Assembly (NCBI RefSeq): GCF_031846415.1
Contig: NZ_JAVRHT010000008.1
Location: 1 to 64,000 of the forward strand
DNA length: 64,000 nucleotides
Direction of reading: 5' to 3'
Origin: Rubrivirga litoralis
GTDB lineage: Bacteria > Bacteroidota > Rhodothermia > Rhodothermales > Rubricoccaceae
This document shows positions 24,551-33,415 of the stretch, piece by piece (position 1 is the first letter of the stretch; the number at the start of each line of letters is the position of its first letter). Below the pieces are notes generated by a model. The model made no database searches. It was not told the origin of the DNA and saw nothing but the letters and a program-made list of their open reading frames with translations. The position numbers were made by a program, and so were the translations under genes.

Positions 24551-25633
24551 CTACGCGTCGGGGTCCTGGGCGATCTCGATCGTCGCCCGCGTGCCGCGGC
24601 CGGGCACCGACTCCAGGTCGAGCCGGCCGCCCAGCAGCTCGAGCCGCCCGCGCACGCTGTAGAGCCCGAACCCGGCCCCATCAAGGAGCGCGGGGTCGAA
24701 CCCGGCGCCGCCGTCCTCGACCGAGACCGCGATCGTCCCATCGCGGCCGTCGAGCCGGACCCGCGCGCGGTCCGTCCCGGCGTGCTTGACGACGTTGAAC
24801 AAGAGCTCGCGCACGAGCTCGGTGAGCAGCACGCGGACCTCTCGGCGCCGGACGACGGCCGAGCCCTCGGCGACCACGTCGACGGCCAGCCCGTGCTGGC
24901 GCTCGACGTGGTCGCCCAGCCACCGCAGGGCCACGCTGTAGTCCTCGTCGTCGAGGACCGGGGGCGTGAGGTCGAGCGTGAGCGTGCGCGTGGCCTCGAT
25001 GGACTGCGCGAGCGCGTCGTGCGCCCGGTCGAGGTCGGCCTCGGCCCGGTCGTCCGTCGCCAGGCGCCGGAGGGCCTGGACCGAGAACTGGGCGCCGAAC
25101 AGGAGCTGCTGGACGTGGTCGTGGAGCAGCGACGAGATCCGCCGGCGCTCGGCCTGCTCGGCCAGCGTGAGCGCGGCGGCCAGCTCGCGGGCCTCGCGGT
25201 TGGCCACCTCGAGCGCCGCCGCCTGCTCGGCCAGACGCGCCTGCTGCGCCGCCACCTCGCGCCGGAGCGCGGCCGTCTCGACGGCGGCCCGGGTCGCCTT
25301 CCCCAGCGTGCCCGCGTCCATCCGCCCCTTGACGAGGTAGTCGGCCGCCCCGCCCTGCATGGCCTCCACGACAACCTCGGCGTCCTCGACGCCGGTCAGC
25401 ATCACGACCGGGAGCCCGCGCTCGACGAACCACGGGAGCAGCGTCGGGCCGTCGGCGTCGGGGAGCCGGACATCGAGGAGCACGAGGTCGGGCGGGGTGG
25501 CCTCGGCGAGCGCCCGCCCCTCGGCCGCCGTCGACGCCTCGCGCACGGCGTAGGCGCCGTCGAGGAGCCGCCGCACGCGTGCCCGGTCGACCTCGTCGTC
25601 GTCGATGAGCAGGACGTCCACCGGGTCCGTCAT
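24551..25633 (-). CDS. Receiver-domain hybrid histidine kinase (HisKA_3 type)
   Basis: This 360-residue protein runs in unusual order. A receiver domain comes first (VLLIDDDEVDR, phosphoacceptor Asp in LVLLDVRLPDADG, Lys in ADYLVKG), then a long coiled coil (about 120-170), a HisKA_3-type helix with ERRRISSLLHDHVQQLLFG (phosphoacceptor His), and a HATPase domain with LVRELLFNVVKHAG and SVEDGGAGFDP. It overlaps the upstream response regulator gene by 4 nt, so it acts in one pathway with it and the large kinase further upstream. Confidence 0.88.
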   Translation of the reverse strand: MTDPVDVLLIDDDEVDRARVRRLLDGAYAVREASTAAEGRALAEATPPDLVLLDVRLPDADGPTLLPWFVERGLPVVMLTGVEDAEVVVEAMQGGAADYLVKGRMDAGTLGKATRAAVETAALRREVAAQQARLAEQAAALEVANREARELAAALTLAEQAERRRISSLLHDHVQQLLFGAQFSVQALRRLATDDRAEADLDRAHDALAQSIEATRTLTLDLTPPVLDDEDYSVALRWLGDHVERQHGLAVDVVAEGSAVVRRREVRVLLTELVRELLFNVVKHAGTDRARVRLDGRDGTIAVSVEDGGAGFDPALLDGAGFGLYSVRGRLELLGGRLDLESVPGRGTRATIEIAQDPDA

Positions 25634-26085
25634 GGCACGGCCGGGGCGGCGCCGACGTCGGGCGGGAACTCGATGAGCCGCCAGTACACCTTGAGCAGCT
25701 TGACGACCTCGAGGAAGTCCGCGCCGGCCCGGCTCTTCAGGATGTACCCGGCTACGTGGTGGTCGTAGGCCGCCACCTTGTCCTCCTCGCGGTCGCTCGT
25801 CGTCAGCACGAACACGACCGTCCGCGAGAGCCCAGGATCGGCCCGCAGGGCCTCCAGGAACTCGATCCCGTTCATCCGCGGCATGTTGATGTCGAGGAGC
25901 ACCACGTGCGGGTGCGGGACCTCGGGCGCGCCGGGATCGCCGCGGAGCGCGGCCAGGGCCTCGACCCCGTCGCGGACGACGACGAACGGGTTGGCGATCC
26001 GGTGCTGCCGGAACGCGCGCTGGATGGCCTCGGCGTCGACGTGGTCGTCTTCGACGAGGAGGAGGGTGACGCCGCTGACTTCCAC
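25630..26085 (-). CDS. Single-domain response regulator (Rcp1-like)
   Basis: This 151-residue protein consists of one receiver domain: LLLVEDDHVDAEAIQRAF, phosphoacceptor in VVLLDINMPRMNG, the Thr of VLTTSD and the Lys of AGYILKS. The DINMPRMNGIEFL block and long beta4-alpha4 region match the Rcp1 group that partners phytochrome-like and PAS kinases. It lies 3 nt after the large kinase gene and overlaps the hybrid kinase gene downstream (ATGA), suggesting a three-step relay. Confidence 0.9.
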   Translation of the reverse strand: MEVSGVTLLLVEDDHVDAEAIQRAFRQHRIANPFVVVRDGVEALAALRGDPGAPEVPHPHVVLLDINMPRMNGIEFLEALRADPGLSRTVVFVLTTSDREEDKVAAYDHHVAGYILKSRAGADFLEVVKLLKVYWRLIEFPPDVGAAPAVP

Positions 26086-26088
26086 GGT

Positions 26089-29000
26089 CTAGGGGGCGGG
26101 GTGGGGGATGGCCGTGAGCGGCCACGTGAACCGGAACCTAGCACCGCCGCCGTCCGCCGCCTCGACGACGATCCGGCCGCCCCGGCTCTCGACCGTTTTC
26201 TTAACGATCGCCAGCCCCATCCCGCTCCCCTCGACCTCGTCGCGCGGGCGGAGCGTCTGGAACAAGCCAAACACGCGGTCCCGGTACTCCGGCGCGATGC
26301 CCGGCCCGTCGTCCTCGACCGTGAACTCGGCCCACCCCGCCCCGCCCCCGCCGAGCGTGCGGGCCGAGACCGTGACCCGGCCGTCGGGCCGGTCGTGGTG
26401 CTTGATCGCGTTGCCGACGAGGTTGCGGAGCACGAGCGCGAGCGGGGCGCGGGCGGTCCAGACGACGGGGAAGGCGCCTTCGAGACGGACATCGAAGCCC
26501 CCGGGCGGGGCCACCAGTTCGACCACGTCGCGCGTGAGCGCGGCCGTGTCGACGGACTCGGGGGCCGCCTCCGACCGCCCCGCCCGGGAGTACCCGAGGA
26601 GGCTGTCGAGCAGCCGCTCCATCCGCCCCGCCCGGGCCTGGAGCAGCGCGAGGTGCCGGGCCGACCCCTCCGGGAGCACGTCGCCGGCGTCTTCGGCGAT
26701 CCACGTCGCCAGGCTGTCGATGGCGCGGATCGGGGCCTTGAGGTCGTGCGAAGCCACGTAGGCAAACTGGTCGAGCTCGGCGTTCGAGCGCGCGAGCTCG
26801 GCCGTCCGCTCCTCGACCCGGTCCTCGAGCTCGTCGGCGAGCGCGCGGAGCGCGTCCTCGGCCGCCCGCTTGGCCGTCACGTCCTCGACCACCGAGATCA
26901 CGTAGTCGATCGCGCCGTCGGGCGCGTAGCTCGGCGCGACGGTCAGGTTGATCCACACCGTGTGGCCGTCGCGGTGGACGTACCGCTTCTCGGTCTGGTA
27001 GTGGTCGAGCTCGCCGCGGAGGAGGGCCTCGAACTGCTCCACGTCGGCGCCCAGGTCGTCGGGGTGCGTGATGTCCTGGAACGTGCGGCCGAGGAGCTCC
27101 TCCGAGTCGTACCCGACGATCTCCGAGAGCCGGTCGTTGGCCCGGAGCCACGTCCCGTCGAGCCCGACGTGGGCGATCCCGACCGCCGCGTTCTCGAACG
27201 TCCCCCGGAACCGGGCCTCGCTCGCGGCCAGCGCCTCGGTCGCCCGGCGGAGCGGGGTGATGTCGGTCGAGATCCCGCCGACCGCGCGGACCGCCCCGCC
27301 CGCGTCGCGGAGCGGGAACTTGACCGAGAGGTACGTCCAGGTCTCGCCGTCGACCTCGGTCGCCTCCTCGAACTGGAGCGGCCGGCCGGTCTCGATCACG
27401 CGGCGGTCGTTGGCCGCGAACGCCTCGGCGTCGCCGGCCGGCAGCAGGTCCCGGTCCGTCCGCCCGACGACGTCCTCGGACGGGATGCCGAACAGGTCCG
27501 ACCACGCCTGGTTGACGAGCGTGTACCGGCCCTCCATGTCCTTCATGAAGACGACCGCGTTGGTCGCGTCGAGGAGCGCGCGGAACCGGGCCTCGCTCTC
27601 GCGGAGCGCCCGCTGGTCGGCCAGCCGCGCGGTCACGTCGAGCTGGGCCACGGCGCCCCCGACGATGCGGCCGGCCCCGTCGCGGACCGGGGCCGCGCTG
27701 TTGAGGACCTGGCGGCGCGGCCCGCCCCCGAACGGGGCGATCTCGACGAGCTCGCCGCGGACCGTCTCGCCGCCGATGAGCGCCCGGGCCATGGCCCACT
27801 CGTCGGGGGTGAGGCGGCGGCCGGAGTCGGGCCAGTACCCGACCCACTCGTCGTACGCCTCCCACGTCGGCGTCTCGGGCGGGGCGCCCCAGATCTCGCG
27901 GTTGGCGGCGTTGTCGCGGACGATCTGCCCGTCGGCGTCGGCGATGATGACGCCGACGGGGAGCGCGTCGAGGACCGCGCTCAGCTGGGCCTCGCTCGCG
28001 CGGAGCGCCCGCTGCGCGCGGGCGCGCTCGACGACGTCCCACGTCTGGTCGGCCACCTCACGGACGAGGGCCACCTCGTCGTCGGTCCACGCCCGCGGCT
28101 CGGCGTGGCTCGCGTAGAGCCCGGCCACCCACCGCCCCGCCCGGAGGACGGGCGCCCCGATCCCCGACCGCACGCCGTCCTCCAGGAACACGGAGTCCGC
28201 CGTGAGCGGGTCGGCCTCCACGTCGGCGACGCCCAGCGCCTCGCCTTCGCGGACGCGGGCGAGGTAGCCCGCGCCCAGCCCGGCGGCCGGGTACGAGCCG
28301 GCGAGGGGCGCGAGCGTCCCGTCGCTCCACGCCGCGCCGGCGACGAGGTCGATCGTGTCGTCGTCGGACACGGCGAAGAACCCGGCGCGGTGGGCGCCGA
28401 GGTGCCGGCCGACGGCCTCGGCCGCCGCGGCCAGGATGGCCTCGGGGTCGCCCACGCCGCGCTGCCGCTGGAGGAGGTCGAGGAGCAGCGCCTTCCGCTC
28501 CTCGCCCTGCCGGCGTGCGCGGGCCGCCTCGCGCTCCGCCGTCGCGTCCCACGCCACGCCCACGAGCCGCCCCGCCCCGCCCTCGCCGACCACCTCGCCG
28601 ACCACGCGGACCCACCGCACGCCGTCGGGGCGCCGCACGCGGTACTCCTCGTCCAGGCGGCCGCCGCTCTCGGCCACGGCCCGGTACGCCGCCCGCATCC
28701 GGGCCAGATCATCGGGGGGAACGATCTCCTCCAACTCATCCACGGTCGTCAGGGCGGGGCGGGGCGGGAGCCCGTGCGTCGCGCGGACCTGGGCGTCCTG
28801 GCGGACCGGGCCGCCGTCGAGGTCGCGCTCCCACCGGCTCATGTGCGCCGCGTCGAGGGCGATCTGGAGCTCGGCCGCCGTCCGCGCCGCCTCCGCCGCC
28901 TCGCGCCGCTGGTCGGTCACGTCGACGACGGCCCCGACGATCCGCCCCGCCCGGCCGTCGGCGCCGGCCACGGCGGCCCCTCGGGAGTGGAGGTGCCGGA

Positions 29001-30189
29001 CGTCGCCGTCGGCGTGGACGACGCGGAACTCGGCCTCGTACCCGCCGCCGGACGCGGCGGCCGCCTCGATCGCGCTGCGGACGGTGGCCGCGTCGTCGGG
29101 CTGGACGCGGTCGAGGTAGGCGGCCAGCGGGTGCGGCCCCCGCGCCGGGTCGAGCCCGAACAGCAGGTCGGTCCCCCCGTTCGCGCGGACCGTCCGCGCC
29201 TGGGTGTCGAGGTCCCACGTCCCCGCCAGCCCGGCCATCATGGCGATCTGGAGCCGCCGGACGAGGGCCGTCTCGGTCACGTCGCGGCCTTCGAGCAGGA
29301 GGAGCCCGGCCTCTCCGAGCGCCGGCTTGAGCGTCACGTCGAGCACGCGCTCGCGGCCCTCGGCGTCCCACGCCGTCTCCTCGTAGCGGACCGTCTCGCC
29401 GGCGGCCGCTCGGGCGACGGCGTCGCGGTGGCGCCGCTCCGTCCCGGCGGGGAGCGAGAGCACGTCCCACAGCGGCCGGCCGACGACGCTCTGGCGCCGA
29501 ACTCCGGCAAAGCGGAGGGCCGTCTTGTTCGCCTCGACGACGGTGCCGTCGACGGCGAGCAGCCCGGTCAGCTGCGAGACGCCGTCGAACAGGGACCGGA
29601 ACAGGACCTCGCTATGGCGCTGCGCCTCCTGGTGGCGCTCCCCACGCTCCTGCACGGTGGCCCGCGCGGCGATCACGTCCGCGGCGGCGCCGGCGAGGTC
29701 CTCGACCAAGCCCACGTCGGCAGCCGTCCACGCCCGGGGCTCGGCGCTGTAGACGGCGAGCACCCCCACGACCGCCCCGCCCGCGTCCCGGATCGGAGCG
29801 CCGAGGTAGGCGCGGACGCCGCCGTCGCGGACCGGAGGGAGGTCGCGGCAGGCGGGGTCCGTCGTCGTGTCGGAGACGGCGAGGGGCGTCCCCCGTGCGA
29901 CCGTCTGCTGGCAGATCGTGTCGACGACCGCCTCCACGTCGATGTCCGCCCCGTCGTGGCCCTTGACGATCAGGCGCTGGGCGCCGAGCAGCGAGGCCAT
30001 CGCGGACGCGCCGCCGAGGGCACCCCGCGCCACGCGCGCGAGCCGGTCGAGGGCGGGGTCGGTCCCCGGCTCGAACAGGCCCGTCGCGGCGAGCGCCGCG
30101 AGCCGGTCGGCGTCGGCGAGCGGGTCGGCGGCGACCGGGGCCGCGTAGGGGGCGGGCGGGGCGGGGGGGGACGGCCGGTCGGTCGGCAT
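26089..30189 (-). CDS. Multi-PAS/GAF sensor histidine kinase
   Basis: This 1366-residue soluble kinase has no membrane segments. It begins with a GAF domain (residues about 20-180; ALAATGLFEPGTDPALDRLA, ICQQTVARGTPLAVSD). PAS/PAC modules follow (about 190-570), a second GAF (about 590-740) and three more PAS/PAC modules (about 750-1120; GIAHVGLDGTWLRANDRLSE). A coiled coil leads to HisKA with YVASHDLKAPIRAIDS (His near 1150) and HATPase with LRNLVGNAIKHH, VEDDGPGIAP and GSGMGLAIVKK. No phytochrome chromophore Cys is evident. It is the first gene of a three-gene signalling operon. Ligand or light input is unknown. Confidence 0.93.
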   Translation of the reverse strand: MPTDRPSPPAPPAPYAAPVAADPLADADRLAALAATGLFEPGTDPALDRLARVARGALGGASAMASLLGAQRLIVKGHDGADIDVEAVVDTICQQTVARGTPLAVSDTTTDPACRDLPPVRDGGVRAYLGAPIRDAGGAVVGVLAVYSAEPRAWTAADVGLVEDLAGAAADVIAARATVQERGERHQEAQRHSEVLFRSLFDGVSQLTGLLAVDGTVVEANKTALRFAGVRRQSVVGRPLWDVLSLPAGTERRHRDAVARAAAGETVRYEETAWDAEGRERVLDVTLKPALGEAGLLLLEGRDVTETALVRRLQIAMMAGLAGTWDLDTQARTVRANGGTDLLFGLDPARGPHPLAAYLDRVQPDDAATVRSAIEAAAASGGGYEAEFRVVHADGDVRHLHSRGAAVAGADGRAGRIVGAVVDVTDQRREAAEAARTAAELQIALDAAHMSRWERDLDGGPVRQDAQVRATHGLPPRPALTTVDELEEIVPPDDLARMRAAYRAVAESGGRLDEEYRVRRPDGVRWVRVVGEVVGEGGAGRLVGVAWDATAEREAARARRQGEERKALLLDLLQRQRGVGDPEAILAAAAEAVGRHLGAHRAGFFAVSDDDTIDLVAGAAWSDGTLAPLAGSYPAAGLGAGYLARVREGEALGVADVEADPLTADSVFLEDGVRSGIGAPVLRAGRWVAGLYASHAEPRAWTDDEVALVREVADQTWDVVERARAQRALRASEAQLSAVLDALPVGVIIADADGQIVRDNAANREIWGAPPETPTWEAYDEWVGYWPDSGRRLTPDEWAMARALIGGETVRGELVEIAPFGGGPRRQVLNSAAPVRDGAGRIVGGAVAQLDVTARLADQRALRESEARFRALLDATNAVVFMKDMEGRYTLVNQAWSDLFGIPSEDVVGRTDRDLLPAGDAEAFAANDRRVIETGRPLQFEEATEVDGETWTYLSVKFPLRDAGGAVRAVGGISTDITPLRRATEALAASEARFRGTFENAAVGIAHVGLDGTWLRANDRLSEIVGYDSEELLGRTFQDITHPDDLGADVEQFEALLRGELDHYQTEKRYVHRDGHTVWINLTVAPSYAPDGAIDYVISVVEDVTAKRAAEDALRALADELEDRVEERTAELARSNAELDQFAYVASHDLKAPIRAIDSLATWIAEDAGDVLPEGSARHLALLQARAGRMERLLDSLLGYSRAGRSEAAPESVDTAALTRDVVELVAPPGGFDVRLEGAFPVVWTARAPLALVLRNLVGNAIKHHDRPDGRVTVSARTLGGGGAGWAEFTVEDDGPGIAPEYRDRVFGLFQTLRPRDEVEGSGMGLAIVKKTVESRGGRIVVEAADGGGARFRFTWPLTAIPHPAP

Positions 30190-30257
30190 GGCGAGGGCTC
30201 CAGGCGGTCAGGAAGCTAGCGGCCGCCCCGCCCAAGAACGGCGGGCGGGGAGGTGCC

Positions 30258-31529
30258 CTACGCGGCCTCGACCGCGAACGGGGCTACGGCCTCCTCGGCG
30301 GGGCGGGCGTCGGGGAACCACCCGAGCAGCCGGCGGACCACGTCGTCGAGGAGGGCGTCGGGGCACGAGGCGCCGGCGGTCAGGAGCACGTCGAGCGGGC
30401 GCCCACCGCCCCGCCCCGCCCCGCCCTCGGCGGCGAGCGGGAGCCAGTCGCGCGTCTCCCGGGTCTGCTTGGTGCGCCAGTCGAAGTGGCGGATAAGCCG
30501 CGGGCTCACCAACTCGTCGGCGTCGCGGACGAAGAACGTCGGCAGGCCGGCGTCCTCGCACAGCTCGACGAGGTGCGACGTGTTCGACGAGTTGTACCCA
30601 CCGACGACGATCGCGAGGTCGGCGCCGTCGGCGATAAGGGCCGTCGTGGCGTCCTGGTTCTCCTTGGTCGCGTAGCACAGCGTGTCCGACGTGTCGGCGA
30701 ACGCGTCGTCGCTGCCGTCGCGGGCGACGATGGCCTGCCGCAGGCGCTCGGCGATCGCGGCCGTCTCGGTCGCCAGCATCGTCGTCTGGTTGACGACGCC
30801 GAGGCGGGCGAGGTCGCGGGCGGGGTTGAACCCGTCCGAGGTCCGCCCGGCAAAGCGCTCGGCGAAAAAGGCCGCGTCGCGGCGGCCCTCGACGACGGCG
30901 GCCAGGTCCTCGGCCTCGGCCTCGTCGCGGACGACGACGACCGGGGCCTGGGCGGCGGCGCGGCTGAACGTGGCCTGCGTCTCCTCGTGGTTCCGCTTGC
31001 CGTGGACCACGACCGTGTAGTCGCGCTCGCCGATGTGCGCGCTCTTTTTCCACACGCGGACGACGAACGGGCACGTCGTGTCGTAGGCGAGCGGGTCCAC
31101 GCCCTGCACCGCGAGCGCGTCCATGACGTCGGTCGGGGCGCCGAAGGCCGGGATGATGACGAGGTCGTCCGGCCCGAGCTCGTCGAACGGGATAAGCTGC
31201 TCGCCGGTCGTCGTCCGCAGGAACCGGACGCCCCGGGCCTGCAGGTCCTCGTTGACGTGGGGGTTGTGGATCATCTCGGACAGCAGGAACACGCGCCCGG
31301 CTGCGGCCTTCTCGGGATGCTCGTCGAGCGCCCGGTACGCGATCTCAATCGCGTTCTCGACCCCGAAGCAGAACCCGAAGTGCCGGGCCAGCTTGACGCG
31401 GAGCGGCCCGAAGTCGAGCACGCTGGGTGAGAGGTCGCGCTTGCGCGGGTCGGCCGCCCGCCGCGCCGCCTTCACGCGGCTGACGACGGGGCTGCGGTAA
31501 AAGTCGGGGACGTCGAACTGGCGGGCCAT
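30258..31529 (-). CDS. ispH: 4-hydroxy-3-methylbut-2-enyl diphosphate reductase
   Basis: This 423-residue [4Fe-4S] enzyme is the last step of the MEP isoprenoid pathway, giving IPP and DMAPP. Cluster cysteines are in FGFCFGVENA, YDTTCPFVVRVW and GASCPDALLDDVV. Substrate-binding blocks are VVHGKRNHEET, CYATKENQDA and GGYNSSNTSHL. The protein has a longer N-terminus and inserted loops, like the plant/cyanobacterial and Bacteroidota LytB forms rather than the short E. coli form. A normal isoprenoid gene standing alone. Confidence 0.95.
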   Translation of the reverse strand: MARQFDVPDFYRSPVVSRVKAARRAADPRKRDLSPSVLDFGPLRVKLARHFGFCFGVENAIEIAYRALDEHPEKAAAGRVFLLSEMIHNPHVNEDLQARGVRFLRTTTGEQLIPFDELGPDDLVIIPAFGAPTDVMDALAVQGVDPLAYDTTCPFVVRVWKKSAHIGERDYTVVVHGKRNHEETQATFSRAAAQAPVVVVRDEAEAEDLAAVVEGRRDAAFFAERFAGRTSDGFNPARDLARLGVVNQTTMLATETAAIAERLRQAIVARDGSDDAFADTSDTLCYATKENQDATTALIADGADLAIVVGGYNSSNTSHLVELCEDAGLPTFFVRDADELVSPRLIRHFDWRTKQTRETRDWLPLAAEGGAGRGGGRPLDVLLTAGASCPDALLDDVVRRLLGWFPDARPAEEAVAPFAVEAA

Positions 31530-31801
31530 CCGGTAGCGGGCGGGGTCGGCAAAGTACCCGGCCCAACGGCCCCACCCCGCCCGAGGGTCTGCGCGCGGGC
31601 GGGGCGGGGCGGGCTCCGCAGAGAATTGGCGGCGCGGGCGGGCGTGCAGAACGCGCCACCCCGCCCCTACGCGGTGCGGGCGGGGCGGTCTCGGCGTGTC
31701 CCACCCCGCCCGCGCCCAGGGCGGGGCGGGGCGGTCTCAACACGCCCAGCCCGTGCCGTGGGCGGGGTGGGTGCCGCCCTGCCCGGACGCTGCGGCCCGA
31801 C

Positions 31802-31824
31802 GGCGTTGCATACAACGCCGCTAC
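31802..31824 (-). repeat. REP-like hairpin, family A
   Basis: The hairpin GGCGTTGCATACAACGCC is followed by GCTAC. It lies in the 343-nt non-coding spacer between tgt and ispH (31530-31872), which also carries many GC-boxes and a 13-bp GC-box stem near 31829-31862. Confidence 0.8.
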
Positions 31825-31872
31825 GGCGACCGCCCCGCCCGTGGCGTGGGCGGGGCGGTGACCTCCGCTGCC

Positions 31873-33006
31873 CTACGCCTTCTCCGCCAGCCGCCCCGCC
31901 CACTCGCGGCGCCACGCGGGGAACCGGCCCTCCAGGATCGCCGCGCGCATCTCGCGCATGGTCCAGAGGTAGAGCCCGACGTTCTGGGCGCTCGCGATCT
32001 CCATGAACAGGGGCTCCTTGGCCAGCGTGAGGTGGCGGAGGTACGCCTTCGAGAACGTCCGGCTGTGGTAGCCGTCGAGGCCGGCGTCGACGGCCTCCGC
32101 CGACTCGGCCCACCGGGCGTTCTTGATGTTGACGAGCCCGGCCGTCGTGAAGAGCGAGCCCGTCCGCGCGTTTCGCGTCGGCATCACGCAGTCGAAGAGG
32201 TCGACGCCGCGGGCCACGTTCTCGATCAGGTTCTGGGGCGTCCCGACGCCCATGAGGTAGCGCGGGCGGCTCTGGGGGAGCACCTCGTTGGTCACCTCGA
32301 CCATGTCGTACATGACCGGCGCGGCCTCGCCCACCGAGAGCCCGCCGATGGCGTAGCCCTCGGCGTCGAGGTCGAGCAGCGCCTCGGCGCTCTCGCGGCG
32401 GACGTCGGCGTAGACGGCGCCCTGGACGATGGGGAAAAGCGCCTGGTGGTGCCCGTAGTGCGGGGCGGTCGCCCGGGCGTGCGCGAACGCCCGCCCCGCC
32501 CAGCGGACCGTCCGGGCGTTCGCGCGCCGGGCCTCGGCGCGGTCGACGGTCGCCGGCGTGAGCTCGTCGAGCACCATCATCACGTCGGACCCGATGTCGC
32601 GCTGCGCGTCGACGACGGTCTCGGGCGAGAAGAACAGCTTGTCGCCGGTGAGGTGGCTGCGGAACGTGACGCCGTCCTCGCTCACGTCGCGGCGGCCGGC
32701 GAGCGAGAACACCTGGAAGCCGCCCGAGTCGGTCAGGATCGGCCCGTCCCACGCCATAAAGCGGTGGAGCCCGCCGAGGGCGCGGAGCGTCTCGCGGCCG
32801 GGCCGCAGCGCGAGGTGGTACGTGTTGCCGAGCAGGATCTGCGTGCCCAGCTCGCGGAGCGTCCGCGGGGCGAGCGCCTTCACGCTGCCCACGGTCCCGA
32901 CCGGCATGAACCGGGGCGTCTCGACCGTCCCGTGGTCGGTGTGGAGGAGGCCGGCGCGGGCGCCGGTGTCGGGGCACGTGGCCTGGAGCTCGAACGTGAG
33001 GGGCAC
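31873..33006 (-). CDS. tgt: Queuine tRNA-ribosyltransferase
   Basis: This 377-residue TIM-barrel enzyme exchanges guanine-34 for preQ1/queuine in GUN tRNAs. Signatures are ILTDSGGFQVFSL (catalytic/substrate Asp), FPIVQGAVY, IGGLSVGE and DLFDCVMPTRNAR (nucleophilic Asp). The usual zinc site CxCxxC is not found: the equivalent stretch reads GLDGYHSRTFSKAYLRHL, as in Bacteroidota homologues recalled from memory. The GTG at 33006 gives the canonical N-terminus; the longer ATG frame would add 48 residues of GC-box-encoded sequence. Confidence 0.95.
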   Translation of the reverse strand: MPLTFELQATCPDTGARAGLLHTDHGTVETPRFMPVGTVGSVKALAPRTLRELGTQILLGNTYHLALRPGRETLRALGGLHRFMAWDGPILTDSGGFQVFSLAGRRDVSEDGVTFRSHLTGDKLFFSPETVVDAQRDIGSDVMMVLDELTPATVDRAEARRANARTVRWAGRAFAHARATAPHYGHHQALFPIVQGAVYADVRRESAEALLDLDAEGYAIGGLSVGEAAPVMYDMVEVTNEVLPQSRPRYLMGVGTPQNLIENVARGVDLFDCVMPTRNARTGSLFTTAGLVNIKNARWAESAEAVDAGLDGYHSRTFSKAYLRHLTLAKEPLFMEIASAQNVGLYLWTMREMRAAILEGRFPAWRREWAGRLAEKA

Positions 33007-33178
33007 GGAAGCAGGCCCCAAGGCGGGGCGGGGTGGACGCCGAGGGTACGGCCCCGACAGCCCCGCCCCCGGCAAGGCCGCGCGAAACACGCCGCCCCGC
33101 CCGCGCACGGCGGGGCGTCTGGGCGGGGCGGTCGTCTGCGTGACCCGCATTCAAACCGGGCGGGGCGGGGTGGGAGGA

Positions 33179-33203
33179 GTCCCCCTCCTGGTCAGGAGGG
33201 GAC
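33179..33203. repeat. Imperfect hairpin GTCCCC..TCCTG/CAGGAGGGGAC
   Basis: An 11-bp inverted repeat with one bulged C and a GT loop, in the 409-nt spacer upstream of tgt (33007-33415). Confidence 0.5.
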
Positions 33204-33297
33204 AGGGGTGGTGGACGGGCAGGCACGGCGCTCCGACGGCCTAACACGGGTTCGTCTGGCATTCGCCGTCCGCCCCGCCCGAACGCCCCTCACCCTG

Positions 33298-33320
33298 TCC
33301 CTCTCCCACGGGGAGAGGGA
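33298..33320. repeat. CCCTCTCCC/GGGAGAGGG hairpin repeat
   Basis: TCCCTCTCCC-ACG-GGGAGAGGGA is a perfect 10-bp stem, preceded by CCCTCACCCTG. It is the same family as the element at 22034. Confidence 0.65.
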
Positions 33321-33415
33321 ACCCCAAAGGGCGGGGCGGTGCACGGCGAGTCGCCCGAGCCCGGGCGCCCCAGAGCCGACACCGCCCCCACCCCGCCCCA
33401 AGCGGGCGGGGCGGC

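Noticed and set aside
25756..30219. A 1487-codon plus-strand open frame over the large kinase gene
   Set aside because: It is antisense to a kinase with clear GAF, PAS, HisKA and HATPase motifs. Its translation is Arg/Val/Asp-rich low-complexity sequence typical of GC-rich shadow frames.
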